NCBI RefSeq assembly: GCF_019399895.1
Contig: NC_091886.1
Location: 1-64,000, forward strand
Direction of reading: 5' to 3'
DNA from: Cardiocondyla obscurior
Lineage: Eukaryota; Arthropoda; Insecta; Hymenoptera; Formicidae
Length of the DNA stretch: 64,000 nucleotides
Numbering within the stretch: the stretch's first letter is position 1; the number at the start of each line of letters is the position of its first letter. This document shows positions 12,001 to 22,997 of this stretch, piece by piece. Below the pieces are notes generated by a model. It did not search any database, was not told where the DNA came from, and saw only the letters and a list, made by a program, of their open reading frames with translations. Both the position numbers and the translations under genes were made by a program.

Positions 12001-15000
12001 TGGCCTGGCCTGGCCTGGCCTGGCCTGGCCTGGCCTGGCCTGGCCTGGCCTGGCCTGGCCTGGCCTGGCCTGGCCTGGCCTGGCCTGGCCTGGCCTGGCC
12101 TGGCCTGGCCTGGCCTGGCCTGGCCTGGCCTGGCCTGGCCTGGCCTGGCCTGGCCTGGCCTGGCCTGGCCTGGCCTGGCCTGGCCTGGCCTGGCCTGGCC
12201 TGGCCTGGCCTGGCCTGGCCTGGCCTGGCCTGGCCTGGCCTGGCCTGGCCTGGCCTGGCCTGGCCTGGCCTGGCCTGGCCTGGCCTGGCCTGGCCTGGCC
12301 TGGCCTGGCCTGGCCTGGCCTGGCCTGGCCTGGCCTGGCCTGGCCTGGCCTGGCCTGGCCTGGCCTGGCCTGGCCTGGCCTGGCCTGGCCTGGCCTGGCC
12401 TGGCCTGGCCTGGCCTGGCCTGGCCTGGCCTGGCCTGGCCTGGCCTGGCCTGGCCTGGCCTGGCCTGGCCTGGCCTGGCCTGGCCTGGCCTGGCCTGGCC
12501 TGGCCTGGCCTGGCCTGGCCTGGCCTGGCCTGGCCTGGCCTGGCCTGGCCTGGCCTGGCCTGGCCTGGCCTGGCCTGGCCTGGCCTGGCCTGGCCTGGCC
12601 TGGCCTGGCCTGGCCTGGCCTGGCCTGGCCTGGCCTGGCCTGGCCTGGCCTGGCCTGGCCTGGCCTGGCCTGGCCTGGCCTGGCCTGGCCTGGCCTGGCC
12701 TGGCCTGGCCTGGCCTGGCCTGGCCTGGCCTGGCCTGGCCTGGCCTGGCCTGGCCTGGCCTGGCCTGGCCTGGCCTGGCCTGGCCTGGCCTGGCCTGGCC
12801 TGGCCTGGCCTGGCCTGGCCTGGCCTGGCCTGGCCTGGCCTGGCCTGGCCTGGCCTGGCCTGGCCTGGCCTGGCCTGGCCTGGCCTGGCCTGGCCTGGCC
12901 TGGCCTGGCCTGGCCTGGCCTGGCCTGGCCTGGCCTGGCCTGGCCTGGCCTGGCCTGGCCTGGCCTGGCCTGGCCTGGCCTGGCCTGGCCTGGCCTGGCC
13001 TGGCCTGGCCTGGCCTGGCCTGGCCTGGCCTGGCCTGGCCTGGCCTGGCCTGGCCTGGCCTGGCCTGGCCTGGCCTGGCCTGGCCTGGCCTGGCCTGGCC
13101 TGGCCTGGCCTGGCCTGGCCTGGCCTGGCCTGGCCTGGCCTGGCCTGGCCTGGCCTGGCCTGGCCTGGCCTGGCCTGGCCTGGCCTGGCCTGGCCTGGCC
13201 TGGCCTGGCCTGGCCTGGCCTGGCCTGGCCTGGCCTGGCCTGGCCTGGCCTGGCCTGGCCTGGCCTGGCCTGGCCTGGCCTGGCCTGGCCTGGCCTGGCC
13301 TGGCCTGGCCTGGCCTGGCCTGGCCTGGCCTGGCCTGGCCTGGCCTGGCCTGGCCTGGCCTGGCCTGGCCTGGCCTGGCCTGGCCTGGCCTGGCCTGGCC
13401 TGGCCTGGCCTGGCCTGGCCTGGCCTGGCCTGGCCTGGCCTGGCCTGGCCTGGCCTGGCCTGGCCTGGCCTGGCCTGGCCTGGCCTGGCCTGGCCTGGCC
13501 TGGCCTGGCCTGGCCTGGCCTGGCCTGGCCTGGCCTGGCCTGGCCTGGCCTGGCCTGGCCTGGCCTGGCCTGGCCTGGCCTGGCCTGGCCTGGCCTGGCC
13601 TGGCCTGGCCTGGCCTGGCCTGGCCTGGCCTGGCCTGGCCTGGCCTGGCCTGGCCTGGCCTGGCCTGGCCTGGCCTGGCCTGGCCTGGCCTGGCCTGGCC
13701 TGGCCTGGCCTGGCCTGGCCTGGCCTGGCCTGGCCTGGCCTGGCCTGGCCTGGCCTGGCCTGGCCTGGCCTGGCCTGGCCTGGCCTGGCCTGGCCTGGCC
13801 TGGCCTGGCCTGGCCTGGCCTGGCCTGGCCTGGCCTGGCCTGGCCTGGCCTGGCCTGGCCTGGCCTGGCCTGGCCTGGCCTGGCCTGGCCTGGCCTGGCC
13901 TGGCCTGGCCTGGCCTGGCCTGGCCTGGCCTGGCCTGGCCTGGCCTGGCCTGGCCTGGCCTGGCCTGGCCTGGCCTGGCCTGGCCTGGCCTGGCCTGGCC
14001 TGGCCTGGCCTGGCCTGGCCTGGCCTGGCCTGGCCTGGCCTGGCCTGGCCTGGCCTGGCCTGGCCTGGCCTGGCCTGGCCTGGCCTGGCCTGGCCTGGCC
14101 TGGCCTGGCCTGGCCTGGCCTGGCCTGGCCTGGCCTGGCCTGGCCTGGCCTGGCCTGGCCTGGCCTGGCCTGGCCTGGCCTGGCCTGGCCTGGCCTGGCC
14201 TGGCCTGGCCTGGCCTGGCCTGGCCTGGCCTGGCCTGGCCTGGCCTGGCCTGGCCTGGCCTGGCCTGGCCTGGCCTGGCCTGGCCTGGCCTGGCCTGGCC
14301 TGGCCTGGCCTGGCCTGGCCTGGCCTGGCCTGGCCTGGCCTGGCCTGGCCTGGCCTGGCCTGGCCTGGCCTGGCCTGGCCTGGCCTGGCCTGGCCTGGCC
14401 TGGCCTGGCCTGGCCTGGCCTGGCCTGGCCTGGCCTGGCCTGGCCTGGCCTGGCCTGGCCTGGCCTGGCCTGGCCTGGCCTGGCCTGGCCTGGCCTGGCC
14501 TGGCCTGGCCTGGCCTGGCCTGGCCTGGCCTGGCCTGGCCTGGCCTGGCCTGGCCTGGCCTGGCCTGGCCTGGCCTGGCCTGGCCTGGCCTGGCCTGGCC
14601 TGGCCTGGCCTGGCCTGGCCTGGCCTGGCCTGGCCTGGCCTGGCCTGGCCTGGCCTGGCCTGGCCTGGCCTGGCCTGGCCTGGCCTGGCCTGGCCTGGCC
14701 TGGCCTGGCCTGGCCTGGCCTGGCCTGGCCTGGCCTGGCCTGGCCTGGCCTGGCCTGGCCTGGCCTGGCCTGGCCTGGCCTGGCCTGGCCTGGCCTGGCC
14801 TGGCCTGGCCTGGCCTGGCCTGGCCTGGCCTGGCCTGGCCTGGCCTGGCCTGGCCTGGCCTGGCCTGGCCTGGCCTGGCCTGGCCTGGCCTGGCCTGGCC
14901 TGGCCTGGCCTGGCCTGGCCTGGCCTGGCCTGGCCTGGCCTGGCCTGGCCTGGCCTGGCCTGGCCTGGCCTGGCCTGGCCTGGCCTGGCCTGGCCTGGCC

Positions 15001-18000
15001 TGGCCTGGCCTGGCCTGGCCTGGCCTGGCCTGGCCTGGCCTGGCCTGGCCTGGCCTGGCCTGGCCTGGCCTGGCCTGGCCTGGCCTGGCCTGGCCTGGCC
15101 TGGCCTGGCCTGGCCTGGCCTGGCCTGGCCTGGCCTGGCCTGGCCTGGCCTGGCCTGGCCTGGCCTGGCCTGGCCTGGCCTGGCCTGGCCTGGCCTGGCC
15201 TGGCCTGGCCTGGCCTGGCCTGGCCTGGCCTGGCCTGGCCTGGCCTGGCCTGGCCTGGCCTGGCCTGGCCTGGCCTGGCCTGGCCTGGCCTGGCCTGGCC
15301 TGGCCTGGCCTGGCCTGGCCTGGCCTGGCCTGGCCTGGCCTGGCCTGGCCTGGCCTGGCCTGGCCTGGCCTGGCCTGGCCTGGCCTGGCCTGGCCTGGCC
15401 TGGCCTGGCCTGGCCTGGCCTGGCCTGGCCTGGCCTGGCCTGGCCTGGCCTGGCCTGGCCTGGCCTGGCCTGGCCTGGCCTGGCCTGGCCTGGCCTGGCC
15501 TGGCCTGGCCTGGCCTGGCCTGGCCTGGCCTGGCCTGGCCTGGCCTGGCCTGGCCTGGCCTGGCCTGGCCTGGCCTGGCCTGGCCTGGCCTGGCCTGGCC
15601 TGGCCTGGCCTGGCCTGGCCTGGCCTGGCCTGGCCTGGCCTGGCCTGGCCTGGCCTGGCCTGGCCTGGCCTGGCCTGGCCTGGCCTGGCCTGGCCTGGCC
15701 TGGCCTGGCCTGGCCTGGCCTGGCCTGGCCTGGCCTGGCCTGGCCTGGCCTGGCCTGGCCTGGCCTGGCCTGGCCTGGCCTGGCCTGGCCTGGCCTGGCC
15801 TGGCCTGGCCTGGCCTGGCCTGGCCTGGCCTGGCCTGGCCTGGCCTGGCCTGGCCTGGCCTGGCCTGGCCTGGCCTGGCCTGGCCTGGCCTGGCCTGGCC
15901 TGGCCTGGCCTGGCCTGGCCTGGCCTGGCCTGGCCTGGCCTGGCCTGGCCTGGCCTGGCCTGGCCTGGCCTGGCCTGGCCTGGCCTGGCCTGGCCTGGCC
16001 TGGCCTGGCCTGGCCTGGCCTGGCCTGGCCTGGCCTGGCCTGGCCTGGCCTGGCCTGGCCTGGCCTGGCCTGGCCTGGCCTGGCCTGGCCTGGCCTGGCC
16101 TGGCCTGGCCTGGCCTGGCCTGGCCTGGCCTGGCCTGGCCTGGCCTGGCCTGGCCTGGCCTGGCCTGGCCTGGCCTGGCCTGGCCTGGCCTGGCCTGGCC
16201 TGGCCTGGCCTGGCCTGGCCTGGCCTGGCCTGGCCTGGCCTGGCCTGGCCTGGCCTGGCCTGGCCTGGCCTGGCCTGGCCTGGCCTGGCCTGGCCTGGCC
16301 TGGCCTGGCCTGGCCTGGCCTGGCCTGGCCTGGCCTGGCCTGGCCTGGCCTGGCCTGGCCTGGCCTGGCCTGGCCTGGCCTGGCCTGGCCTGGCCTGGCC
16401 TGGCCTGGCCTGGCCTGGCCTGGCCTGGCCTGGCCTGGCCTGGCCTGGCCTGGCCTGGCCTGGCCTGGCCTGGCCTGGCCTGGCCTGGCCTGGCCTGGCC
16501 TGGCCTGGCCTGGCCTGGCCTGGCCTGGCCTGGCCTGGCCTGGCCTGGCCTGGCCTGGCCTGGCCTGGCCTGGCCTGGCCTGGCCTGGCCTGGCCTGGCC
16601 TGGCCTGGCCTGGCCTGGCCTGGCCTGGCCTGGCCTGGCCTGGCCTGGCCTGGCCTGGCCTGGCCTGGCCTGGCCTGGCCTGGCCTGGCCTGGCCTGGCC
16701 TGGCCTGGCCTGGCCTGGCCTGGCCTGGCCTGGCCTGGCCTGGCCTGGCCTGGCCTGGCCTGGCCTGGCCTGGCCTGGCCTGGCCTGGCCTGGCCTGGCC
16801 TGGCCTGGCCTGGCCTGGCCTGGCCTGGCCTGGCCTGGCCTGGCCTGGCCTGGCCTGGCCTGGCCTGGCCTGGCCTGGCCTGGCCTGGCCTGGCCTGGCC
16901 TGGCCTGGCCTGGCCTGGCCTGGCCTGGCCTGGCCTGGCCTGGCCTGGCCTGGCCTGGCCTGGCCTGGCCTGGCCTGGCCTGGCCTGGCCTGGCCTGGCC
17001 TGGCCTGGCCTGGCCTGGCCTGGCCTGGCCTGGCCTGGCCTGGCCTGGCCTGGCCTGGCCTGGCCTGGCCTGGCCTGGCCTGGCCTGGCCTGGCCTGGCC
17101 TGGCCTGGCCTGGCCTGGCCTGGCCTGGCCTGGCCTGGCCTGGCCTGGCCTGGCCTGGCCTGGCCTGGCCTGGCCTGGCCTGGCCTGGCCTGGCCTGGCC
17201 TGGCCTGGCCTGGCCTGGCCTGGCCTGGCCTGGCCTGGCCTGGCCTGGCCTGGCCTGGCCTGGCCTGGCCTGGCCTGGCCTGGCCTGGCCTGGCCTGGCC
17301 TGGCCTGGCCTGGCCTGGCCTGGCCTGGCCTGGCCTGGCCTGGCCTGGCCTGGCCTGGCCTGGCCTGGCCTGGCCTGGCCTGGCCTGGCCTGGCCTGGCC
17401 TGGCCTGGCCTGGCCTGGCCTGGCCTGGCCTGGCCTGGCCTGGCCTGGCCTGGCCTGGCCTGGCCTGGCCTGGCCTGGCCTGGCCTGGCCCTGGCCTGGC
17501 CTGGCCTGGCCTGGCCTGGCCTGGCCTGGCCTGGCCTGGCCTGGCCTGGCCTGGCCTGGCCTGGCCTGGCCTGGCCTGGCCTGGCCTGGCCTGGCCTGGC
17601 CTGGCCTGGCCTGGCCTGGCCTGGCCTGGCCTGGCCTGGCCTGGCCTGGCCTGGCCTGGCCTGGCCTGGCCTGGCCTGGCCTGGCCTGGCCTGGCCTGGC
17701 CTGGCCTGGCCTGGCCTGGCCTGGCCTGGCCTGGCCTGGCCTGGCCTGGCCTGGCCTGGCCTGGCCTGGCCTGGCCTGGCCTGGCCTGGCCTGGCCTGGC
17801 CTGGCCTGGCCTGGCCTGGCCTGGCCTGGCCTGGCCTGGCCTGGCCTGGCCTGGCCTGGCCTGGCCTGGCCTGGCCTGGCCTGGCCTGGCCTGGCCTGGC
17901 CTGGCCTGGCCTGGCCTGGCCTGGCCTGGCCTGGCCTGGCCTGGCCTGGCCTGGCCTGGCCTGGCCTGGCCTGGCCTGGCCTGGCCTGGCCTGGCCTGGC

Positions 18001-19602
18001 CTGGCCTGGCCTGGCCTGGCCTGGCCTGGCCTGGCCTGGCCTGGCCTGGCCTGGCCTGGCCTGGCCTGGCCTGGCCTGGCCTGGCCTGGCCTGGCCTGGC
18101 CTGGCCTGGCCTGGCCTGGCCTGGCCTGGCCTGGCCTGGCCTGGCCTGGCCTGGCCTGGCCTGGCCTGGCCTGGCCTGGCCTGGCCTGGCCTGGCCTGGC
18201 CTGGCCTGGCCTGGCCTGGCCTGGCCTGGCCTGGCCTGGCCTGGCCTGGCCTGGCCTGGCCTGGCCTGGCCTGGCCTGGCCTGGCCTGGCCTGGCCTGGC
18301 CTGGCCTGGCCTGGCCTGGCCTGGCCTGGCCTGGCCTGGCCTGGCCTGGCCTGGCCTGGCCTGGCCTGGCCTGGCCTGGCCTGGCCTGGCCTGGCCTGGC
18401 CTGGCCTGGCCTGGCCTGGCCTGGCCTGGCCTGGCCTGGCCTGGCCTGGCCTGGCCTGGCCTGGCCTGGCCTGGCCTGGCCTGGCCTGGCCTGGCCTGGC
18501 CTGGCCTGGCCTGGCCTGGCCTGGCCTGGCCTGGCCTGGCCTGGCCTGGCCTGGCCTGGCCTGGCCTGGCCTGGCCTGGCCTGGCCTGGCCTGGCCTGGC
18601 CTGGCCTGGCCTGGCCTGGCCTGGCCTGGCCTGGCCTGGCCTGGCCTGGCCTGGCCTGGCCTGGCCTGGCCTGGCCTGGCCTGGCCTGGCCTGGCCTGGC
18701 CTGGCCTGGCCTGGCCTGGCCTGGCCTGGCCTGGCCTGGCCTGGCCTGGCCTGGCCTGGCCTGGCCTGGCCTGGCCTGGCCTGGCCTGGCCTGGCCTGGC
18801 CTGGCCTGGCCTGGCCTGGCCTGGCCTGGCCTGGCCTGGCCTGGCCTGGCCTGGCCTGGCCTGGCCTGGCCTGGCCTGGCCTGGCCTGGCCTGGCCTGGC
18901 CTGGCCTGGCCTGGCCTGGCCTGGCCTGGCCTGGCCTGGCCTGGCCTGGCCTGGCCTGGCCTGGCCTGGCCTGGCCTGGCCTGGCCTGGCCTGGCCTGGC
19001 CTGGCCTGGCCTGGCCTGGCCTGGCCTGGCCTGGCCTGGCCTGGCCTGGCCTGGCCTGGCCTGGCCTGGCCTGGCCTGGCCTGGCCTGGCCTGGCCTGGC
19101 CTGGCCTGGCCTGGCCTGGCCTGGCCTGGCCTGGCCTGGCCTGGCCTGGCCTGGCCTGGCCTGGCCTGGCCTGGCCTGGCCTGGCCTGGCCTGGCCTGGC
19201 CTGGCCTGGCCTGGCCTGGCCTGGCCTGGCCTGGCCTGGCCTGGCCTGGCCTGGCCTGGCCTGGCCTGGCCTGGCCTGGCCTGGCCTGGCCTGGCCTGGC
19301 CTGGCCTGGCCTGGCCTGGCCTGGCCTGGCCTGGCCTGGCCTGGCCTGGCCTGGCCTGGCCTGGCCTGGCCTGGCCTGGCCTGGCCTGGCCTGGCCTGGC
19401 CTGGCCTGGCCTGGCCTGGCCTGGCCTGGCCTGGCCTGGCCTGGCCTGGCCTGGCCTGGCCTGGCCTGGCCTGGCCTGGCCTGGCCTGGCCTGGCCTGGC
19501 CTGGCCTGGCCTGGCCTGGCCTGGCCTGGCCTGGCCTGGCCTGGCCTGGCCTGGCCTGGCCTGGCCTGGCCTTGGCCTGGTTGGCCTGGGTGGCCTGGCC
19601 TG
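57..19602. repeat. CCTGG pentamer array, probably miscalled telomere
   Basis: About 3,900 head-to-tail CCTGG units of the same length as CCTAA. Interruptions are few and mostly distal: short slips near 491, 543, 560 and 606, a CCTAA near 582, CCTAG and a slip near 665, slips near 1365, 1610 and 1640, a cluster near 2579-2594, and one extra C near 17491. About 14.9 kb (2595-17490) and 2.08 kb (17492-19570) show no variant. The inner edge degenerates at 19571-19602. The unit is 80% GC, unlike the AT-rich DNA next to it. CCTAA read as CCTGG is the same change reported as a nanopore base-calling error on human C-strand telomeres, so the likeliest reading is a true (CCTAA)n telomere. A genuine CCAGG satellite is the alternative. 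Confidence 0.85.
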
Positions 19603-20398
19603 TTAAATGGCCTTTTTTTTTTTTTTTTGGCGGATTAAATTTCTCGCGCCAAAGGCTAAAATTTTCGTTTTGTCGCCGGCCGAAGGCCTGGCCTGGCCAC
19701 CGACCGTCGGTAATGCAGATTCCTGTTTTACCGACATGGCATCAGTCGGTAAAACAGGTTTTCAAATTTATATGGGTCGGTAAAACAGAATTTAAAAAAA
19801 AAAATTTTTTTGGCGGAAATTTTCGCCTAAAGGCTAAAAATTTTCGTTTTTGTCGCCGGCCGAAGGCCAGCTAAAACCACCGACCGTCGGTAATGCAGAT
19901 TCCTGTTTTACCGACATAGTATCAGTCGGTAAAACAGGTTTTCAATTTTATATGGGTCGGTAAAACAGAATTTGAAAAAAAAAAAATTTTTTTGGGCGGA
20001 CAAAATTTTCGCCCAAAGGCTAAAAATTTTCGTTTGTCGCCGGCCGAAGGCCTGGCCTTTTTACCGACCGTCGGTAATGCAGATTCTTGTTTTACCGACA
20101 TAGTATCGGTCGGTAAAACAGATTTTTCAATTTTATATGGGTCGGTAAAACAGAATTTGAAAAAAAAATTTTTTTTGGCGGACAAAATTTCTCGCGCCAA
20201 AGGCTAAAAATCTTCGATTTTGCCGCCGGCCGAGCCGGCGCGAAATTTTACCGACCGTCGGTAATGCAGATTTCTGTTTTCCGACATAGTATCAGTCGGT
20301 AAAACAGGTTTTCAATTTTATAGTCGGTAAAACAGAATTTAAAAAAAAAAAAAAAAATTTTTTTTTTTTGGCGGACCAAAATTTATCGCGCCAAAAAA

Positions 20399-20612
20399 CT
20401 AAAAATTTCCGTTTTTGTCGCTGGCCGAAAGCCGGCTCGAAAATTTTTTACCGACTGTCGGTAATGCAGATTTCTGTTTTACCGATTGATATAAATTTGA
20501 AAAATTTGTTTTACCGACCGATACTATGTCGGAAAAAAAAAAATCTGCATTACCGACAGTTGGTAAAAAATTTTTGAGCCGGCTTTCGGCCGGCGACAAA
20601 AACAAATTTTAG
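20399..20612. repeat. Inverted junction in the subtelomeric satellite
   Basis: The left arm (GTCGCTGGCCGAAAGCCGGC, then the GTCGGTAATGCAG block at 20456-20472) is mirrored on the right by the reverse-complement block at 20541-20560 and GCCGGCTTTCGGCCGGCGAC near 20578. Arms of about 90-100 bp flank a spacer of about 70 bp centred near 20506. Here the satellite changes from forward to inverted. Confidence 0.75.
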
Positions 20613-21077
20613 CTTTTTGCGCGATAAATTTTGGTCCGCCAAGAAAAAAATTTTTTTCAAATCTGTTTACCGACCGATATAAATTTGAAAAATCTGTTTT
20701 ACCGACCGATACTATGTCGGAAAAACAAATCTCATTACCGACAGTCGGTAAAAATTTTGAGCCGGCCTTCGGCCGGCGACAAAATCGGAAATTTTGGCCT
20801 TTGGCGCTATAAATTTGGTCCTAAAAAAATTTTTTTTTAAATCTGTTTTACCGATATAAATTTGAAAATCTGTTTTACCGACCGATACTATGTCGAAAAA
20901 CGAAATCTGCGTACCGACAGTCGGTAAAAATTTTCGAGCCGACTTTCGGCCAGCGACAAAAACGAAATTTTAGCTTTTGCGATAAATTTTAGTCCGCCAA
21001 AAAAAAATTTTTTTAAATCTGTTTTACCGACCAATATAAATTTGAAAATCTGTTTTACCGACCGATACTATGTCGTA

Positions 21078-21303
21078 AAACGAAATCTGCATTAACAGTC
21101 GGTAAAAATTTTCGAGCCGGCCTTCGGCCGGCGACAAACAACAATTTTTAGCCTTTTGGCGCTAAAAATTTTGGTTCGCCAAAAAAAAATTTTTTTTTTT
21201 GACGGATCAAAATTTTTTGCGTCAAAGGCTAAAAATTGTTGTTTTGTCGCCGGCCGAGGCCGGCGCAAAATTTTACCGACTGTCGGTAATGCAGATTTTT
21301 AAT
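21078..21303. repeat. Near-continuous palindrome, second satellite orientation switch
   Basis: The inverted unit ending in TTCGCC and an A-run at about 21190 is followed at once by a T-run and a forward unit with the mirrored order of blocks: GACGGATC, then GGCTAAAAATTGTTGTTTTG, GTCGCCGGCCGAGGCCGGCG and GTCGGTAATGCAG. Arms of about 110 bp meet with almost no spacer in the A/T tract, so the piece could extrude as a long hairpin. Confidence 0.75.
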
Positions 21304-21589
21304 TTATTGACATAGTATCGGTCGGTAAATCAGGTTTTTCAATTTAATATTGGTCGGTAAAACAGATTTTTTAATTTCTTTTTTTTTGTTTTGCGGATCA
21401 AAATTTTTCGCGCCAAAAACCCAAAAATTTATGTTTTTGTTGTCGGCCAAAATCTGGCGCAAAAATTTTTTATCGACTGTTTGTATTGCAGATTCCTGTT
21501 TTTCCGACTTAATATCGGTCAAAAAAGCAAATTTTTTAATTTATGATTGGTCGGTAAAAGAGATTTTTAAATTTTTTATTTTACGGAAC

Positions 21590-21664
21590 AAAAATTTTTT
21601 TTGTTTTTTGTCAATATTTTCGCCCCTGGAGAAAATAGGCCGCTGAAAATGGTCACGTGGACAT
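21590..21664 (-). repeat. Stray fragment of the 110-117-bp satellite, inverted
   Basis: Read on the minus strand it matches the proximal satellite in order: CACGTGACCATTTTCAGCG, a diverged CCTA..CTCCAGGGGCG segment, ATATTGACAAAAAAC and the A/T tract. It stops at 21664 in ACAT, where element A1 begins. The same monomer resumes after A1 at 25244. Confidence 0.85.
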
Positions 21665-22065
21665 TGTGACGTCCTGAAGTCCGAAGTGATCTCGAGACCT
21701 GGTTCGACCATGTAATGATGAATAATAATAATAAAAGGGTTCTTCTGCGGTTAAGGAGGCTAAAACTCCAAGATAAAGGTCACTTAATGATTCACTGTTG
21801 AAGAGTTGATGATTTGTTCCCAGAATAGATTTATTGTTGAACACAAATTTTTACAATATTTCAATATAATTAGTAAAGTTGGTCTTATAGTTTAACGAAT
21901 TTATAATATGCGTATTTTTATTTATATCTTGACAGCGATAAAGTTGTAGCGCGAGAAAGTTTAAAGTAAAAGGGGTTGAATAATGGTAGAAGTAACTGAA
22001 GTAGTGGGCGCGATAAAAAGGTTGGCTTGTGGTTTTCTGAACTGCTTATATACTATTTTAGAACA

Positions 22066-22218
22066 ATGGAAAGGAGTAGTTCTGACCTTGACAATCCTTA
22101 TTTGGTTACAGAGTTTCAGATTGGTCCACGTAGGTTCAACCTTGGTTCCTTATATGGTAACGAATTTTGCTATTGGCTTGAAAGGCTGGCCTTGGTTCAA
22201 GAAAGAGTATTGTCATGA
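22066..22218 (+). CDS. Small conserved ORF in element A (50 aa), function unknown
   Basis: The ORF begins MERSSSDLDNPYLVTEF and ends LERLALVQERVLS followed by TGA. The start chosen is the ATG at 22066; the same frame is open upstream to 22027, so a longer 63-residue form is possible. A3 carries the same 50-codon frame at 33614-33766 with few changes. A2 has the same frame but TAT has become TAA within LGSLYGN, and in reversed A4 it is badly decayed. I recognise no domain, signal peptide or membrane segment. It lies just upstream of the predicted splice donor at 22239, so it could be an upstream ORF in a spliced leader rather than a real protein. Persistence in A1 and A3 may reflect only their recent common origin. 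Confidence 0.3.
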   Translation: MERSSSDLDNPYLVTEFQIGPRRFNLGSLYGNEFCYWLERLALVQERVLS

Positions 22219-22238
22219 CTCAGAACTATGACTCACAA
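22215..22238 (+). other. Predicted first coding exon end and splice donor in A1
   Basis: ATG at 22215 opens eight codons (MTQNYDSQ) running in phase 0 to CACAA|GTAAGC at 22239. The donor is identical in A1, A2 and A3. Joining it to the exon at 22775 keeps the frame open. This comes from splice consensus and conservation only, with no transcript evidence. Confidence 0.3.
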
Positions 22239-22774
22239 GTAAGCTCTGTTTTTCTATTATTTTATCTGATGGCCTTTAAACATACTTTACATAAATTGTC
22301 TAAGAAATGTCTTAGAGTATGTTTAAAGTATTAATAAATTCAGTCTTAAATCTCTCCCTTTTTTCCTAATATTAACATAATAATATATATATATATATTT
22401 TATAGTTTAAATTATTGAATGTAAAAGCTATTTTCTTTATGGGACTCAAGGATATATCCTTGAGTCTATTTCTGTATTGAAGGCAGTGAGAGTGCTGGTT
22501 AAAATCTACTTTCTACCGCACTAGGTTTTAATACTTGGTTTAGATAGAAACAATTCTTCTATTTTAATTATTAATTAACTAAAGGATATTTATATATTTT
22601 ATTTTATATATAAAAGAGTTGTTTCCTTACATTATACATATTTTCCAAGTATTTAATTAAAGCATTTCTTATTTTATATATAATATAGATTTTATATAAT
22701 AATAATAATTATTATAATTGTTAGAAGTTGTTAAGTTTGTTAATTGTTCTCTACTGTTATTGTTTCTATTACAG

Positions 22775-22824
22775 GATAGCAGAAATAAGACCAGAGTTGC
22801 TATTTATCAACTAATAATAGGATG
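22775..22824 (+). other. Predicted 50-nt internal exon in A1
   Basis: It is bounded upstream by a good polypyrimidine-AG acceptor (TTGTTTCTATTACAG) and downstream by ATG|GTAAGA, and all three long A copies keep both signals (A2 26346-26395, A3 34325-34374). In the frame set by the upstream exon it reads through without a stop. A further acceptor (CTCTTGTTTTTCAG) ends at 23447 and has counterparts in A2 and A3 (34996). Such a chain suggests a spliced transcript from element A, coding or not. Confidence 0.4.
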
Positions 22825-22997
22825 GTAAGAATTACATGCTTTAGTATATCTATATATATATAGAATAAAAGTTTTAAAAATTCATAAAAGCTAAATTAAC
22901 AGGAATTAAGAAAAGTTATTTTGCAGGGATTAATGATTCATTATAGTCTTTAACTTCTATTATAAAATTTGAAGAAGGTCAATTGTTAACTTGAAAT

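Larger units (their letters stand above)
19603..21589. repeat. Subtelomeric satellite, about 185-bp unit, mixed orientation
   Basis: Forward units are recognised by an ACCGACCGTCGGTAATGCAG-like block at 19699, 19879, 20065, 20247 and 20449, a spacing of 180-200 bp. Each unit has a GC-rich GCCGGCCGAAGGCC segment, the ACCGAC.GTCGGT dyad, a 13-bp stem CTGTTTTACCGAC / GTCGGTAAAACAG around about 9 bp, a third GTCGGTAAAACAG, and an A-run followed by a T-run. Units between about 20510 and 21190 are inverted, and units after 21190 are forward again. Short ORFs across it come from repeated sequence and are not genes. The inner units are more diverged. Confidence 0.85.

Noticed and set aside
1..19602. 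Dcm-type CCWGG methylation array of bacterial origin
   Set aside because: CCTGG happens to match a Dcm site, but the telomeric position and CCTAA units give a simpler explanation and nothing bacterial is present.
19572..21646. ORFs of 63-100 codons on both strands
   Set aside because: They follow the 185-bp satellite and its A/T runs, and translate the same blocks repeatedly in different frames.
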